Positions 34,163 through 42,567 of a stretch of 44,292 nt of DNA are shown here, one piece after another. The first letter of the stretch is position 1; each line of letters opens with the position of its first letter. This DNA comes from BOG-938 sp048498155 (lineage in GTDB: Bacteria; Pseudomonadota; Alphaproteobacteria; Caulobacterales; Caulobacteraceae), in assembly GCA_048498155.1 (NCBI GenBank), contig JBEHYN010000026.1, positions 1 to 44,292 on the forward strand. Direction: 5' to 3'. The notes below the pieces were generated by a model, which saw nothing but the letters and a program-made list of their open reading frames with translations, was not told the DNA's origin and made no database searches. The position numbers were made by a program, and so were the translations under genes.

Positions 34163-34219
34163 GAAAACGTTGTTCGTTTTCCTATGATTTAACTGACGAA
34201 CCACCACGTAACACTGTTA
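34163..34219 (-). promoter_or_regulatory. Palindromes upstream of receptor 1
   Basis: In an AT-rich promoter region: GAAAACG-N5-CGTTTTC (34163-34181), about 23 bases before the start codon, and TAACACTGTTA (34209-34219). Receptor 2 has matching elements (AACATTGTTC near 36829 and TAACGCTGTTA at 36870-36880). The first looks like a LacI-type operator; the second is a short interrupted palindrome. A common regulator is inferred. Confidence 0.45.
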
Positions 34220-34331
34220 TATAATTTGTAGCTACAGTCTTGATCGCGACAACTGGAACGTTTTTCAGAGTTATACAAACAAAAGTCAATCCTCAGGGGC
34301 CGCCGCCGAACGGCCTTACTCCGCAGGCCAC

Positions 34332-34362
34332 AAAAAAGCCGGCGCCTCGAGGAGGCGCCGGC
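34332..34362 (-). terminator. Rho-independent terminator of receptor 2
   Basis: Perfect 11-bp stem GCCGGCGCCTC (34338-34348) and GAGGCGCCGGC (34352-34362) with a 3-base loop, followed on the minus strand by six T (plus-strand A-run 34332-34337). The same terminator occurs after receptor 3. Confidence 0.92.
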
Positions 34363-34373
34363 CGAAGGGCGGT

Positions 34374-34399
34374 CCGCATCGGTCTGGTGACCGACGCGG
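34374..34399 (-). other. 3' UTR hairpin of receptor 2 (shared element)
   Basis: CCGCATCGGTC (34374-34384), loop TGGT, GACCGACGCGG (34389-34399): 10 of 11 pairs, 17 bases after the stop and just before the terminator stem. It is nearly identical to the element after receptor 3 and diverged from that after receptor 1. Confidence 0.65.
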
Positions 34400-34416
34400 G
34401 CGCTGAGCTCTGGTGA

Positions 34417-36804
34417 TTAGTAGGTGTACTGGACGCGTAGACCGAAGGTGCGCGGATCGCCAACAGCGCCCCCCAGGATAGTGCCGCCCGTTTGAGCGCC
34501 GACCAGGTACTTGGTGTCGGCCATGTTCCTGCCCCACACCGACACCGTCCAATGGCTGTGCGCGGGGCTATAGCCGATCGAGCCGTTGACCAATGTGAAC
34601 GCGGGTTGACTATCGAGCGGGAGGTTGGTCGGGTCGAACTGGACCAGACTTTGGTAGTTAAATTCGCCGCGGATAAACAGGTCCGCGCCATCGGCCAGAT
34701 CGAAGTCCTTCTGGACATCCAGGCTCAAGGACACCGTCGGCGCCTCGGCCAGGGTGTTTCCGGAGGCGTTGTAGACCTTGTTGCCTGCACAGCTGCCGAC
34801 AGTGCAGGTGTATAGGCCGCGCGTCGTCGGGACGCCGTTGACCAATGTGGCGTTTGGCAGGAACGGGGTTAGGTTTGACGGGTTTCCGTATTGGGTAAAG
34901 GAAATGTATTTAGCGTTCAGCAGGGTAGTGTGAAGATTGACGGTCAGACCCGGCGCGGGCTTGTAGGTGACCGCCGCTTCAAGCCCGTAGGTGCGCGCCC
35001 CGCCTGCGTTGGACGTGGTGATGGTCTGGGGAGCGACTGAGGCGTTGAACTGCAGGCCGGTCCAATCGTAGCGGAAAGCGCTCAGATTGAGCCGAAGCGT
35101 GTGATCAAACCAATCAGACCGAAGGCCGACTTCATAGGCCCACATATTTTCCGGGCCATATTCCGTTCCCACGGGAGGGGGGCCGGCCGGAAGGCCGTTG
35201 CCCGGGCCCCAGCGTCCACCCTCGTTAAAGCCGCCGCTCTTGTACCCGTTCGTGGCAGAGGCATAGACCAAGGCATCGGGCGTGACTTGCCAATCAACCG
35301 CGATCTTCGGGGTCAGGGAGTGGGCATTATAGTTCAGGTTCGCGACGAAGTTGGCGGGCGAAGGCGGAACAGCGGAGTCATACTGAAGATGGTTCGGGTA
35401 ACCCGGAGCATAGTCCTGGCTATAGTTATAGGTGTTCAGGTTCTTCGATTCCTCAGTATAGCGCGCACCGGCGGTGACCTTGAGGGTGGGCGTGATGTGA
35501 TAGCTTTCCTCGGCAAAGATCGCCCTGGACGTGGTGGGGTCGAAAGTGTTCTGACCGGTGATAAAGCCCGCACTAACGACAGGTACAACGGGGGTTCCAC
35601 CTTGGTTGATGCCCTGGGCGGAATAGTAGTTATGGTCAAAGAAATAGTAGAGACCAACCACCCCGGAAATCGGCCCGAATTGGTGGATCAGGTTGAATTC
35701 CTGAGTGATTTGATACTCTTGGAACACCTGGGGTCCCGGCAGGGAGAAGTTGATATGGCCCGGGTTGCCTCCAAGCTGGAAGCTGTAGTCGGTACGGCCA
35801 GCCGTGAGCGACTTCAACGTTAAATTATCGTTGAGTTTCCAAGTGAACTCATCGTTCACGCCGTAGGCGTACTCAGTATTGTGCGGCAGTGTGTTGTAGT
35901 CGATCGTGCGCAGGTTGCCGACCAAGCTCACGAGAAGCGGATCGAAGTTGTAGCCGCAAGCGGTGGTGCCCGGGACATACACAGCCGCGCAGCCGGGGGT
36001 AACGCCCGCGATCTTGCCGCTGCGCACGGCGGCTATCGGGTTTTGGCCGGTCTGCCAAGTTTCGCTCGTATAGCTGTAATCGGCGCGCACCGTATTGGTG
36101 ATGGCCGGCGTAATCTCCCAGCGTATCTGGCCGCGCAATCCCATGCGGTTGGCCGCATCACCGTCGCCTACGCCCGGTTCGGCGTTATGCAGATAGCCGC
36201 TGTGCTGGAATTTGCTGAATGACAGGCTCGCTTGGATATTGTCGGCGATAGGACCCGACACAGACGCCGCTTCGTCGATCAGCGCGAAATTGCCGACGCT
36301 CAGGGTGTTGGTGAAGGTGAAGGTCTTGGACGGCGCCTTAGAGATGAAGTTGATCGCCCCGCCCGTGGAGTTTCGGCCGAACAGGGTGCCCTGGGGACCC
36401 TCCAGCACTTCAACTCGGTCAAGGTCATTAAAGCTGGTCTGGGTTACCGCAGTGGGCTTCGCCACGAAGACGCCATCGACGTACAGCGACACGTCGCCGT
36501 CATTGGAGTTGTAGCCGCCGACGCCGCGGATGTAGATGCGCGGATTGGTTCCCTGGACGAAAAACTTCACACTGGGCACTGAGGCCTGCAGATCCCGGAA
36601 GGTGGCGATGCCGCTCTTCTTCAGGTCGCCGCCACTGATCACGTCGACCGACAGAGGCGTCTTCTGCAAATTCGTGGCGCCCGTCTTGGTCGCCGTGACC
36701 ACAACGTCGCTGATCCCATTGTCGGCTGCGCGCGCCGCCATGGCCGGCGCCAGCGCCAGAACCGTCAAGGCCGTACCGGCCAACATATTGAACTTACGAT
36801 TCAC
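34417..36804 (-). CDS. TonB-dependent receptor 2
   Basis: A 795-residue paralogue of receptor 1. GTG start at 36804 with GGGAGG upstream; the next ATG is six codons in. Signal peptide 1 to about 26, DNGISDVVVTATKTG, plug with RIYIRGVGGYNSNDGDVSLY and PQGTLFGRNSTGGAINFISK, barrel ending FGLRVQYTY. Two likely disulfide loops set it apart: CAAVYVPGTTAC (extracellular, barrel N-terminal half) and CTVGSC (C-terminal quarter). The N- and C-terminal thirds match receptor 3 closely, the central loops much less. It has its own promoter region and strong terminator, so it is an independent unit. Confidence 0.94.
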   Translation of the reverse strand: MNRKFNMLAGTALTVLALAPAMAARAADNGISDVVVTATKTGATNLQKTPLSVDVISGGDLKKSGIATFRDLQASVPSVKFFVQGTNPRIYIRGVGGYNSNDGDVSLYVDGVFVAKPTAVTQTSFNDLDRVEVLEGPQGTLFGRNSTGGAINFISKAPSKTFTFTNTLSVGNFALIDEAASVSGPIADNIQASLSFSKFQHSGYLHNAEPGVGDGDAANRMGLRGQIRWEITPAITNTVRADYSYTSETWQTGQNPIAAVRSGKIAGVTPGCAAVYVPGTTACGYNFDPLLVSLVGNLRTIDYNTLPHNTEYAYGVNDEFTWKLNDNLTLKSLTAGRTDYSFQLGGNPGHINFSLPGPQVFQEYQITQEFNLIHQFGPISGVVGLYYFFDHNYYSAQGINQGGTPVVPVVSAGFITGQNTFDPTTSRAIFAEESYHITPTLKVTAGARYTEESKNLNTYNYSQDYAPGYPNHLQYDSAVPPSPANFVANLNYNAHSLTPKIAVDWQVTPDALVYASATNGYKSGGFNEGGRWGPGNGLPAGPPPVGTEYGPENMWAYEVGLRSDWFDHTLRLNLSAFRYDWTGLQFNASVAPQTITTSNAGGARTYGLEAAVTYKPAPGLTVNLHTTLLNAKYISFTQYGNPSNLTPFLPNATLVNGVPTTRGLYTCTVGSCAGNKVYNASGNTLAEAPTVSLSLDVQKDFDLADGADLFIRGEFNYQSLVQFDPTNLPLDSQPAFTLVNGSIGYSPAHSHWTVSVWGRNMADTKYLVGAQTGGTILGGAVGDPRTFGLRVQYTY

Positions 36805-36822
36805 TTTTAATCCTCCCTCATA

Positions 36823-36880
36823 CAGATAACATTGTTCACATTACAGTATTATTGGCCGATGAGCCTGAATAACGCTGTTA
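36823..36880 (-). promoter_or_regulatory. Promoter-region motifs of receptor 2
   Basis: AACATTGTTC lies about 20 bases before the GTG start and matches AACGTTGTTC of receptor 1; TAACGCTGTTA (36870-36880) matches TAACACTGTTA of receptor 1. From 36881 to 37143 I see no gene, only AT-rich DNA grading into GC-rich sequence. Confidence 0.4.
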
Positions 36881-37143
36881 TCGTTGATCGAAAGACTGTT
36901 AAGCCTCCCGCTATTGAAGGCGATTTGCGGTAATTATTGAAGAAGGTCAAGCCCCATGGCTCTATATGCCAGCTGCCGTGGGCTGCTGACTTGGACGCCG
37001 GCTCGCGGCATAACCGGTAGCGGCCTGTGCACGCACGCCTATGACGCTGGGGTTTTCGACATTGCTGGACGCTCGGCAGGACGGCGGATTCGGTGACCTG
37101 GAGGTCCGGCCTGATTTTTTAGCGCGTCTGCCCATCGAGCCAT

Positions 37144-37174
37144 AAAAAAGCCGGCGCCTCGAGGAGGCGCCGGC
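37144..37174 (-). terminator. Rho-independent terminator of receptor 3
   Basis: Same stem as at 34338-34362: GCCGGCGCCTC (37150-37160) with GAGGCGCCGGC (37164-37174), followed on the minus strand by six T. About 75 bases of 3' UTR are almost identical between receptors 2 and 3. Confidence 0.92.
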
Positions 37175-37185
37175 TGTAGGGCGGT

Positions 37186-37211
37186 CCGCATCGGTCTGGT
37201 GACCGACGCGG
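37186..37211 (-). other. 3' UTR hairpin of receptor 3 (shared element)
   Basis: CCGCATCGGTC (37186-37196), loop TGGT, GACCGACGCGG (37201-37211), 17 bases after the stop at 37229. The sequence is identical to the element of receptor 2. Confidence 0.65.
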
Positions 37212-37228
37212 GCGCTGAGCTCTGGTGA

Positions 37229-39700
37229 TTAGTAGGTGTAGTTGACGCGCAGGCCGAAGGTGCGCGGATCGCCGACGGCGCCGCAGAGGCAGCCGCCGCC
37301 CGTTTGGGCGCCGACCACGTACCTGGTGTCGGCCATGTTCTTGCCCCAGATGGCCACGGTCCAGTGGCTATTCGCGGGGCTATAGCCAATGGAGCCGTTG
37401 ATGATGCTGTAGGCGCGTTGGCTATCGACCTCAACGTTGGTTGGGTCGAAGTAGACCTTGCTTTGGAAGTTGTATTCGCCGCGGAAGAACAGGTCCGCGC
37501 CGTTGGCGAGGTCGAAGTCCTTCTGAACGGCCAGGCTGAGGGACACCTGCGGCGCCTCGGCCAGGGTATTGCCGCTGGCGTTGTAGAGGTTACCGTTGCC
37601 GTTGGCGTCGGTGTACAGGCCCTTCCCAACCGGTTGACCATTGACCGTGGTCGTCTTGGCCAGGAACGGCCGCATGTTCGACGGAACGCTATAGGAGGGG
37701 AAGCTGACGTATTTGGCGTCCAACAGGGTGGTGTGGAAGTCGACGGTCAGACCCGGCGCCGGCTTGTAGGTGATGGCCGCTTCCAGGCCGTTGGTGCGGG
37801 CGTTGCCAGCGTTGGACGTCACTATGGTTTGCGGCGCGATCGAGGCGCTGAACTGCAGACCCGACCACTGGTAGCGGAAGAAGGTCAGGTTAATCCGCAG
37901 GGTGTGGTCGAACCAGTCGGAGCGAATGCCGGCCTCATAGGCCCACATGTTTTCCGGACCGTAGAGCGAGCCGAGCGGCGGGGGCAGGTTGTAGGAGACA
38001 GGCGTGGGCGCGTAACCCGGAGCGGCGTTGCCTGGGCAGGTGGCCGTCACCTGGCCCGCCGGCGGCTGGCCAGTTTGACCGGTCGAGAGACACCAGCGTC
38101 CGGTCTCGTTAAAGCCGCCGCTCTTGTAGCCGCTGGTCGCGCTGGCATAGAGCATGATGTCCGGCGTGGCCTGCCAATCGACCGCGATCTTCGGGGTCGC
38201 CGAGTGCGCCACATAGGTCAGATCGTTGTAGAACCGGCCCGGCTGCGGCTGAATCCAGCTGGGGAACGTGCCGTCGTTCGGGTAGCCCGGAGCGTAGATC
38301 GCGCTATAGCTGTAGGTGTTGAAGGTCTTGGCATCCTCGGAGTAGCGCGCGCCGACGGTGAGCTTGAGCGTGGGCGTGATGTGGTAGCTTTCCTCGGCGA
38401 AGATCGCCCTGGAGGTGGTCGGGTCCAAGGTGTCCTGACCCGTGATGAAACCGGCGGTCGGATCGGGAATCTTGATAGTGCCGCCGGGGTTAACGCCGGA
38501 GGCAACATAGTGGTTGTTGTCCAGGTAATAGTAGACGCCGACGACTCCGGACAAAGGCCCAAACTGGTGGATTAGGTTGAATTCCTGAGAGAGCTGATAT
38601 TCGTAGAACAGCTGGGGGCTGGCGACGGAGTAGATGATCTGGCCGGTATTGCCTTGGTCCTGCCGGCTGAAGTCGGTGCGGCCCGCAGTGAGCGACTTGA
38701 TGGTCAGATGGTCGTTCAACTTCCACACAAACTCATCGTTCACGCCGTAAGCAATTTCATCGTTATGCGGCAGACGGCCGTAGACGATGTTGTTCAGATC
38801 GCCGACGTGTCTCTCCAACAAGGGGTCGTAGTTGAAAGCGCAAAGGCTGCCATTCCCTGAAGACGCTCCCGTATAGGGCGTCGTACAGCCGGCCGTGATG
38901 CCGACGGCCTTGCCGCTGCTGACGTCGGCCAGCGGGTTCTGACCGGTCTGCCAAGTCTCATGGGTGTAGATGTAATCGGCGCGCAGGGTGTTGGTGATGT
39001 CGGGCGTCACCTCCCAGCGGAGCTGGCCGCGAACGCCCAGGCGGTTGGCAGAGTTGCCGTTGCCCACGCCCGGGACGAGGTTGTGCTGATATCCGTCGTG
39101 TTGGAATTTGCTGATCGCCAGGGACGCCTGAATGTTGTCGGCGATCGGGCCCGAGATGGAGAACTGCTCGTCGATCAGGGCGAAATTGCCCACGGACAGG
39201 GTGTTATTGAAGGTGAAGGTCTTGGACGGCGTCTTGGAGATGAAGTTGATCGCGCCGCCGACCGAGTTTCGTCCGAACAGGGTGCCTTGCGGGCCCTTGA
39301 GCACTTCGACCCGATCCAGGTCGTTGAAGGTCGCCTGGGTGGCCGCAGTCGGGCGCGCGAGCATGACGCCGTCGATATAGAGCGACACTTCGCCGTCGTT
39401 GGAGTTGAAGCCGCCGACGCCGCGGATATAGACGCGCGGGTTGGTGCCGTTGGTCAGCAGCTTGACGCTGGGCATGGCCATCTGCAGATCGCGGAAGGTG
39501 GCGATGCCGCTCTTCTTAAGTTCGGTGCTGCCCAGCACATCGACCGCAAGCGGCGTCTTCTGCAGATTCGTGGCGCCCGTCTTGGTCGCCGTGACCACCA
39601 CGTCCGCAATGCCGTTGTCGGCCGCGCGGGCCGCCATGGCCGGCGCCAGCGCCAGAATGGTCAAGGCCGTACCGGCCAACATATTGAACTTGCGATTCAT
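37229..39700 (-). CDS. TonB-dependent receptor 3
   Basis: An 823-residue receptor, the longest of the three. ATG start at 39700 (GGGAGGACTGA upstream) aligns with the GTG starts of the others. Signal peptide, DNGIADVVVTATKTG, plug with RVYIRGVGGFNSNDGEVSLY and PQGTLFGRNSVGGAINFISK, barrel ending FGLRVNYTY. Extra length is in extracellular loops: a Cys-bounded loop (GCTTPYTGASSGNGSLC) and a Pro/Gly-rich insert with Cys (CLSTGQTGQPPAGQVTATC). Loop growth with a constant plug and barrel suggests ligand diversification. Divergent from the quinoprotein dehydrogenase across 332 bases. Confidence 0.94.
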   Translation of the reverse strand: MNRKFNMLAGTALTILALAPAMAARAADNGIADVVVTATKTGATNLQKTPLAVDVLGSTELKKSGIATFRDLQMAMPSVKLLTNGTNPRVYIRGVGGFNSNDGEVSLYIDGVMLARPTAATQATFNDLDRVEVLKGPQGTLFGRNSVGGAINFISKTPSKTFTFNNTLSVGNFALIDEQFSISGPIADNIQASLAISKFQHDGYQHNLVPGVGNGNSANRLGVRGQLRWEVTPDITNTLRADYIYTHETWQTGQNPLADVSSGKAVGITAGCTTPYTGASSGNGSLCAFNYDPLLERHVGDLNNIVYGRLPHNDEIAYGVNDEFVWKLNDHLTIKSLTAGRTDFSRQDQGNTGQIIYSVASPQLFYEYQLSQEFNLIHQFGPLSGVVGVYYYLDNNHYVASGVNPGGTIKIPDPTAGFITGQDTLDPTTSRAIFAEESYHITPTLKLTVGARYSEDAKTFNTYSYSAIYAPGYPNDGTFPSWIQPQPGRFYNDLTYVAHSATPKIAVDWQATPDIMLYASATSGYKSGGFNETGRWCLSTGQTGQPPAGQVTATCPGNAAPGYAPTPVSYNLPPPLGSLYGPENMWAYEAGIRSDWFDHTLRINLTFFRYQWSGLQFSASIAPQTIVTSNAGNARTNGLEAAITYKPAPGLTVDFHTTLLDAKYVSFPSYSVPSNMRPFLAKTTTVNGQPVGKGLYTDANGNGNLYNASGNTLAEAPQVSLSLAVQKDFDLANGADLFFRGEYNFQSKVYFDPTNVEVDSQRAYSIINGSIGYSPANSHWTVAIWGKNMADTRYVVGAQTGGGCLCGAVGDPRTFGLRVNYTY

Positions 39701-39725
39701 TCAGTCCTCCCTGCTTGATTCCAAT

Positions 39726-39749
39726 GTGGAAACCTATCCCTGTTTCCAC
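39726..39749. promoter_or_regulatory. Inverted repeat upstream of receptor 3
   Basis: GTGGAAAC (39726-39733) and GTTTCCAC (39742-39749) are perfect 8-bp arms separated by 8 bases, 25 bases before the receptor start. It does not match the elements of receptors 1 and 2, so receptor 3 may answer to a different regulator. The rest of the 332-base gap to 40032 holds the dehydrogenase promoter and no gene. Confidence 0.5.
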
Positions 39750-40032
39750 GTTTTGAACTTCGTGAGACCGACCAGCCAATTGTGGCCACGCCAAACATCC
39801 CACGCCATCTATTGTCCGCATTCCGACCTGTTTTCGGAATCCGCGATTGGGGTTTGTCGGTTTTCCGGCCCAAAAGGTCAAGCCGAGAGAACGCCGTTTG
39901 CCGACCGGCGTTCGATTTTGTCGAGATAATGGCGCCGGCGCCACAGTTGAGCTGGGTCTTGCCAATTCCGGCATTTCAGGCTCATTGCCAAGACAGCCTG
40001 CGCAAAGCCGGGCAAGCGTTGGGAGGATTGAG

Positions 40033-42033
40033 ATGGTTGCGCTATCCAGACGCACGGCCCTGGCTTTGCCGATTTTCGCCTATCTGGCCTCGCTGCTTCC
40101 GGGCCGGGCGCGCGCGGCCGCCCCCGGTCTCAACGTCGATTGGCTGAACTACGGGGGCGACAAGGCCAGCACCCACTATTCGCCGCTCGAGCAGATCACC
40201 GCCGACAATTTCAAAAACCTCGAAGTCGCTTGGCGCTTCGCCGTCAGCCCCTTCGGCGCCCAGAAGGAATATACCCTGCAGGTGACGCCGCTGGTCGCCA
40301 ACGGCAAGATGTATTTCACCGCCGGCATGCGCCGCGACGTGGTGTCAATCGACCCGGTCAACGCCGAGGTCCTGTGGGTTCACCGTGAGGACGAGGGTCA
40401 GCGAGGAGCCAAGGCGATCGCGCGGAACGCCGGGCGCGGCTTGGCCTATTGGACCGACGGCAAGGAGGAACGCATCCTCTATGTGACCCTCGGCTACCAG
40501 CTGGTGGCGCTCGACGCCAAAACAGGCCGGCGGATCACTGACTTCGGCGATGGCGGCATGGTCGATCTGCGCCAAAACGACGATCAGGAGATGGACCTGA
40601 TCTCCGCAGACGTCGGCCTGAACGCAACGCCCATGATCGGCAACGATGTCGTGGTCATCGGCGCGGCCACCAGCGACGATTCCGTCTCTCCCATCCACAA
40701 GGACGTCAAGGGCTATGTGCGCGGCTTCGACGTTCGCACCGGCAAGCGGTTGTGGATTTTCCACACCATCCCCCAGAAGGGCGAGTTCGGCTACGACACC
40801 TGGCCGGGCGGCACGGAAAAAGTCGGCAATACCGGCGACTGGGGACAGACCTCAATCGATGAGGCGCTGAACCTCGTCTACCTGGGCGTGGAGCTGCCGA
40901 CCAATAACTACGCCGGTCAGCAGCGCCAGGGCGCCGGGTTGTTCGGGGAGTCCATCGTGGCCCTGGATCTACGCACGGGCGAGCGCAAGTGGCACTATCA
41001 GCTGATCCACCACGGCCTGTGGGACTACGACATCCCCTGCGCGGCGATTCTTTGCGACATCCCGGTCAAGGGCAAGCTGGTCAAGGCGCTAGCGCAGCCA
41101 ACCAAGCAGTCCTTCCTCTATGTGCTGAACCGCGAAACCGGCGAGCCGATCTGGCCGATCATGGAGCGCAAGGTTCCTAAAGGCGATGTGCCCGGCGAGT
41201 GGTATTCGCCGACCCAGCCCATCCCGACCAAGCCGCCGCCGCTCGACCGACAGGGCTTCACCGCCGCGGACGTGATCGACTTCACGCCCGAACTGCATGA
41301 AGAAGGCCTGCGCCTGATCAAGAACTATGTCACCGGGCCCATCTATACCCCCCCGTCCCTGTTCAAGCGCGACGGGACCTGGGGCACCTTGGCCAGCCAC
41401 CGCACCGGCGGATGCGCCTGGCCCGGCGGCGCCTACGATCCTGAGACCTTCACCGCCTATATCTACACCAAGAACGAAATCGACCTGGCGACCATCCAAC
41501 ACAACACCGACCCGGCCAAGTCTGACTTCGAATGGATCATGTCCAGCGCCCTGCCCAAGGGCGATGCGCCGCTGGTGCGCGACGGCTTCAAGCCTGGCGA
41601 GACCACGGTGCGCGGTCTGCCCCTGCCCAAGCCGCCCTATGGACGCATCACGGCGGTGGATCTGACCAAAGGCGAATTCAGCTGGCAGATCGCCCACGGC
41701 GAAACCCCTGACGCGATCCGCAATCATCCCGCGCTGAAGGGCCTCAGCATCCCCCGCACGGGACAGGCCGGCGTGGTCAGCCCGATCGTCACCAAGACCC
41801 TAGTGGTTTGCGGCGATCCGGCCATCACCACCGGACCCACGGGTAAGCGCGGCGCCATGCTGCGCGCCTATGATAAGAAGACCGGCGAAGAAAAGGGCGC
41901 CGTCTATATGTCCGCGCCCCAGATCGGCACGCCCATGACCTACATGGTGGGCGGCGTGCAATACCTCGTGGTCGCCACCGGCGGCGGCAGCGCCGAGGGC
42001 GAGTTTGTCGCCTTCAGGCTGCCGAAGGCCTAG
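40033..42033 (+). CDS. Tat-exported PQQ-dependent dehydrogenase (quinoprotein)
   Basis: A 666-residue protein. ATG 40033 has GGGAGG about 6 bases upstream; the open frame further upstream is not preceded by such a site. Twin-arginine signal (SRRTALALPIFAYLASLLPG). The mature part has the quinoprotein start DWLNYGGDKASTHYSPLEQI, then eight beta-propeller W-motifs (for example AEVLWVHRED, GKRLWIFHTI, GERKWHYQLIHHGLWDYDIP, GEFSWQIAHG) and the glucose-dehydrogenase-like SFLYVLNRETGEPIW and GGCAWPGGAYDPET segments. Membrane helices of mGDH and a cytochrome domain are lacking, so it is a soluble periplasmic enzyme. It probably oxidises an alcohol or aldose with electrons passed to ubiquinone or a cytochrome. 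The exported cupin follows it. Confidence 0.93.
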   Translation: MVALSRRTALALPIFAYLASLLPGRARAAAPGLNVDWLNYGGDKASTHYSPLEQITADNFKNLEVAWRFAVSPFGAQKEYTLQVTPLVANGKMYFTAGMRRDVVSIDPVNAEVLWVHREDEGQRGAKAIARNAGRGLAYWTDGKEERILYVTLGYQLVALDAKTGRRITDFGDGGMVDLRQNDDQEMDLISADVGLNATPMIGNDVVVIGAATSDDSVSPIHKDVKGYVRGFDVRTGKRLWIFHTIPQKGEFGYDTWPGGTEKVGNTGDWGQTSIDEALNLVYLGVELPTNNYAGQQRQGAGLFGESIVALDLRTGERKWHYQLIHHGLWDYDIPCAAILCDIPVKGKLVKALAQPTKQSFLYVLNRETGEPIWPIMERKVPKGDVPGEWYSPTQPIPTKPPPLDRQGFTAADVIDFTPELHEEGLRLIKNYVTGPIYTPPSLFKRDGTWGTLASHRTGGCAWPGGAYDPETFTAYIYTKNEIDLATIQHNTDPAKSDFEWIMSSALPKGDAPLVRDGFKPGETTVRGLPLPKPPYGRITAVDLTKGEFSWQIAHGETPDAIRNHPALKGLSIPRTGQAGVVSPIVTKTLVVCGDPAITTGPTGKRGAMLRAYDKKTGEEKGAVYMSAPQIGTPMTYMVGGVQYLVVATGGGSAEGEFVAFRLPKA

Positions 42034-42077
42034 GCGTTTAAGGTCGCCGATCGATCAACATACCCAGGGAGAAGACG

Positions 42078-42557
42078 ATGAAACCATGGATTCTGTTGGC
42101 CGCAACCGCCCTGTTGGCCAGCCCCGCCTTGGCGCAGCCCGTTCCCACCACGCCGCCGGACTATCCGGTCACCTTCATCCCGCACCAGGCGATTGAAGAG
42201 GCGATGGAGAAGAAGCGCGACGCATTAGTGCTCAGCCAGCCGAACCTGGCGGTGGAGGGCGACGTTCGCGATAAGCCCGGCGACATCCAATTCCACGACG
42301 GCGTCACCGACGTGTTCTACATCACCGAGGGCGAGGCCACCTTGGTACTAGGAGGCAAATACGAGGGCGGCGTGCGCGCCGCGCCGGACCAGGTGCACGG
42401 CGGAAAGATCATCGGCGGGACGACCTATCATGTGACCAAGGGCGACTGCATCGTCATCCCCTCGCGCACCGCCCACTGGTTCATGGAAGTGCCCAAGTCA
42501 GTGAAGTACTTCACCGTGCGAGTCTGGGATCACCCGGCGGTCGCCGCCAAGCCCTGA
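42078..42557 (+). CDS. Exported cupin-domain protein
   Basis: A 159-residue protein with GGGAGAAG before ATG 42078. Signal MKPWILLAATALLASPALA. One cupin barrel: FHDGVTDVFYITEGEATLVL forms motif 1 and KGDCIVIPSRTAHWFMEVP motif 2, with His residues available for metal. It follows the quinoprotein by 44 bases and probably shares its transcript. Same architecture as the cupin at 11500-11991. Roles seen in the family range from isomerase to dioxygenase; none can be picked here. Its stop is 10 bases from the convergent MBL gene. Confidence 0.84.
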   Translation: MKPWILLAATALLASPALAQPVPTTPPDYPVTFIPHQAIEEAMEKKRDALVLSQPNLAVEGDVRDKPGDIQFHDGVTDVFYITEGEATLVLGGKYEGGVRAAPDQVHGGKIIGGTTYHVTKGDCIVIPSRTAHWFMEVPKSVKYFTVRVWDHPAVAAKP

Positions 42558-42567
42558 TCGGGCGGCC

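Noticed and set aside
34332..37174. Identical terminator hairpins as ends of a mobile element around receptor 2
   Set aside because: The shared sequence extends from the 3' coding end of each receptor through its terminator, so gene duplication explains it; no transposase or target duplication is seen.
37304..38575. 423-codon open frame antisense to receptor 3 (and similar ones opposite receptors 1 and 2)
   Set aside because: Mirror of the receptor codon pattern; repeated opposite each paralogue only because the receptors are paralogous.
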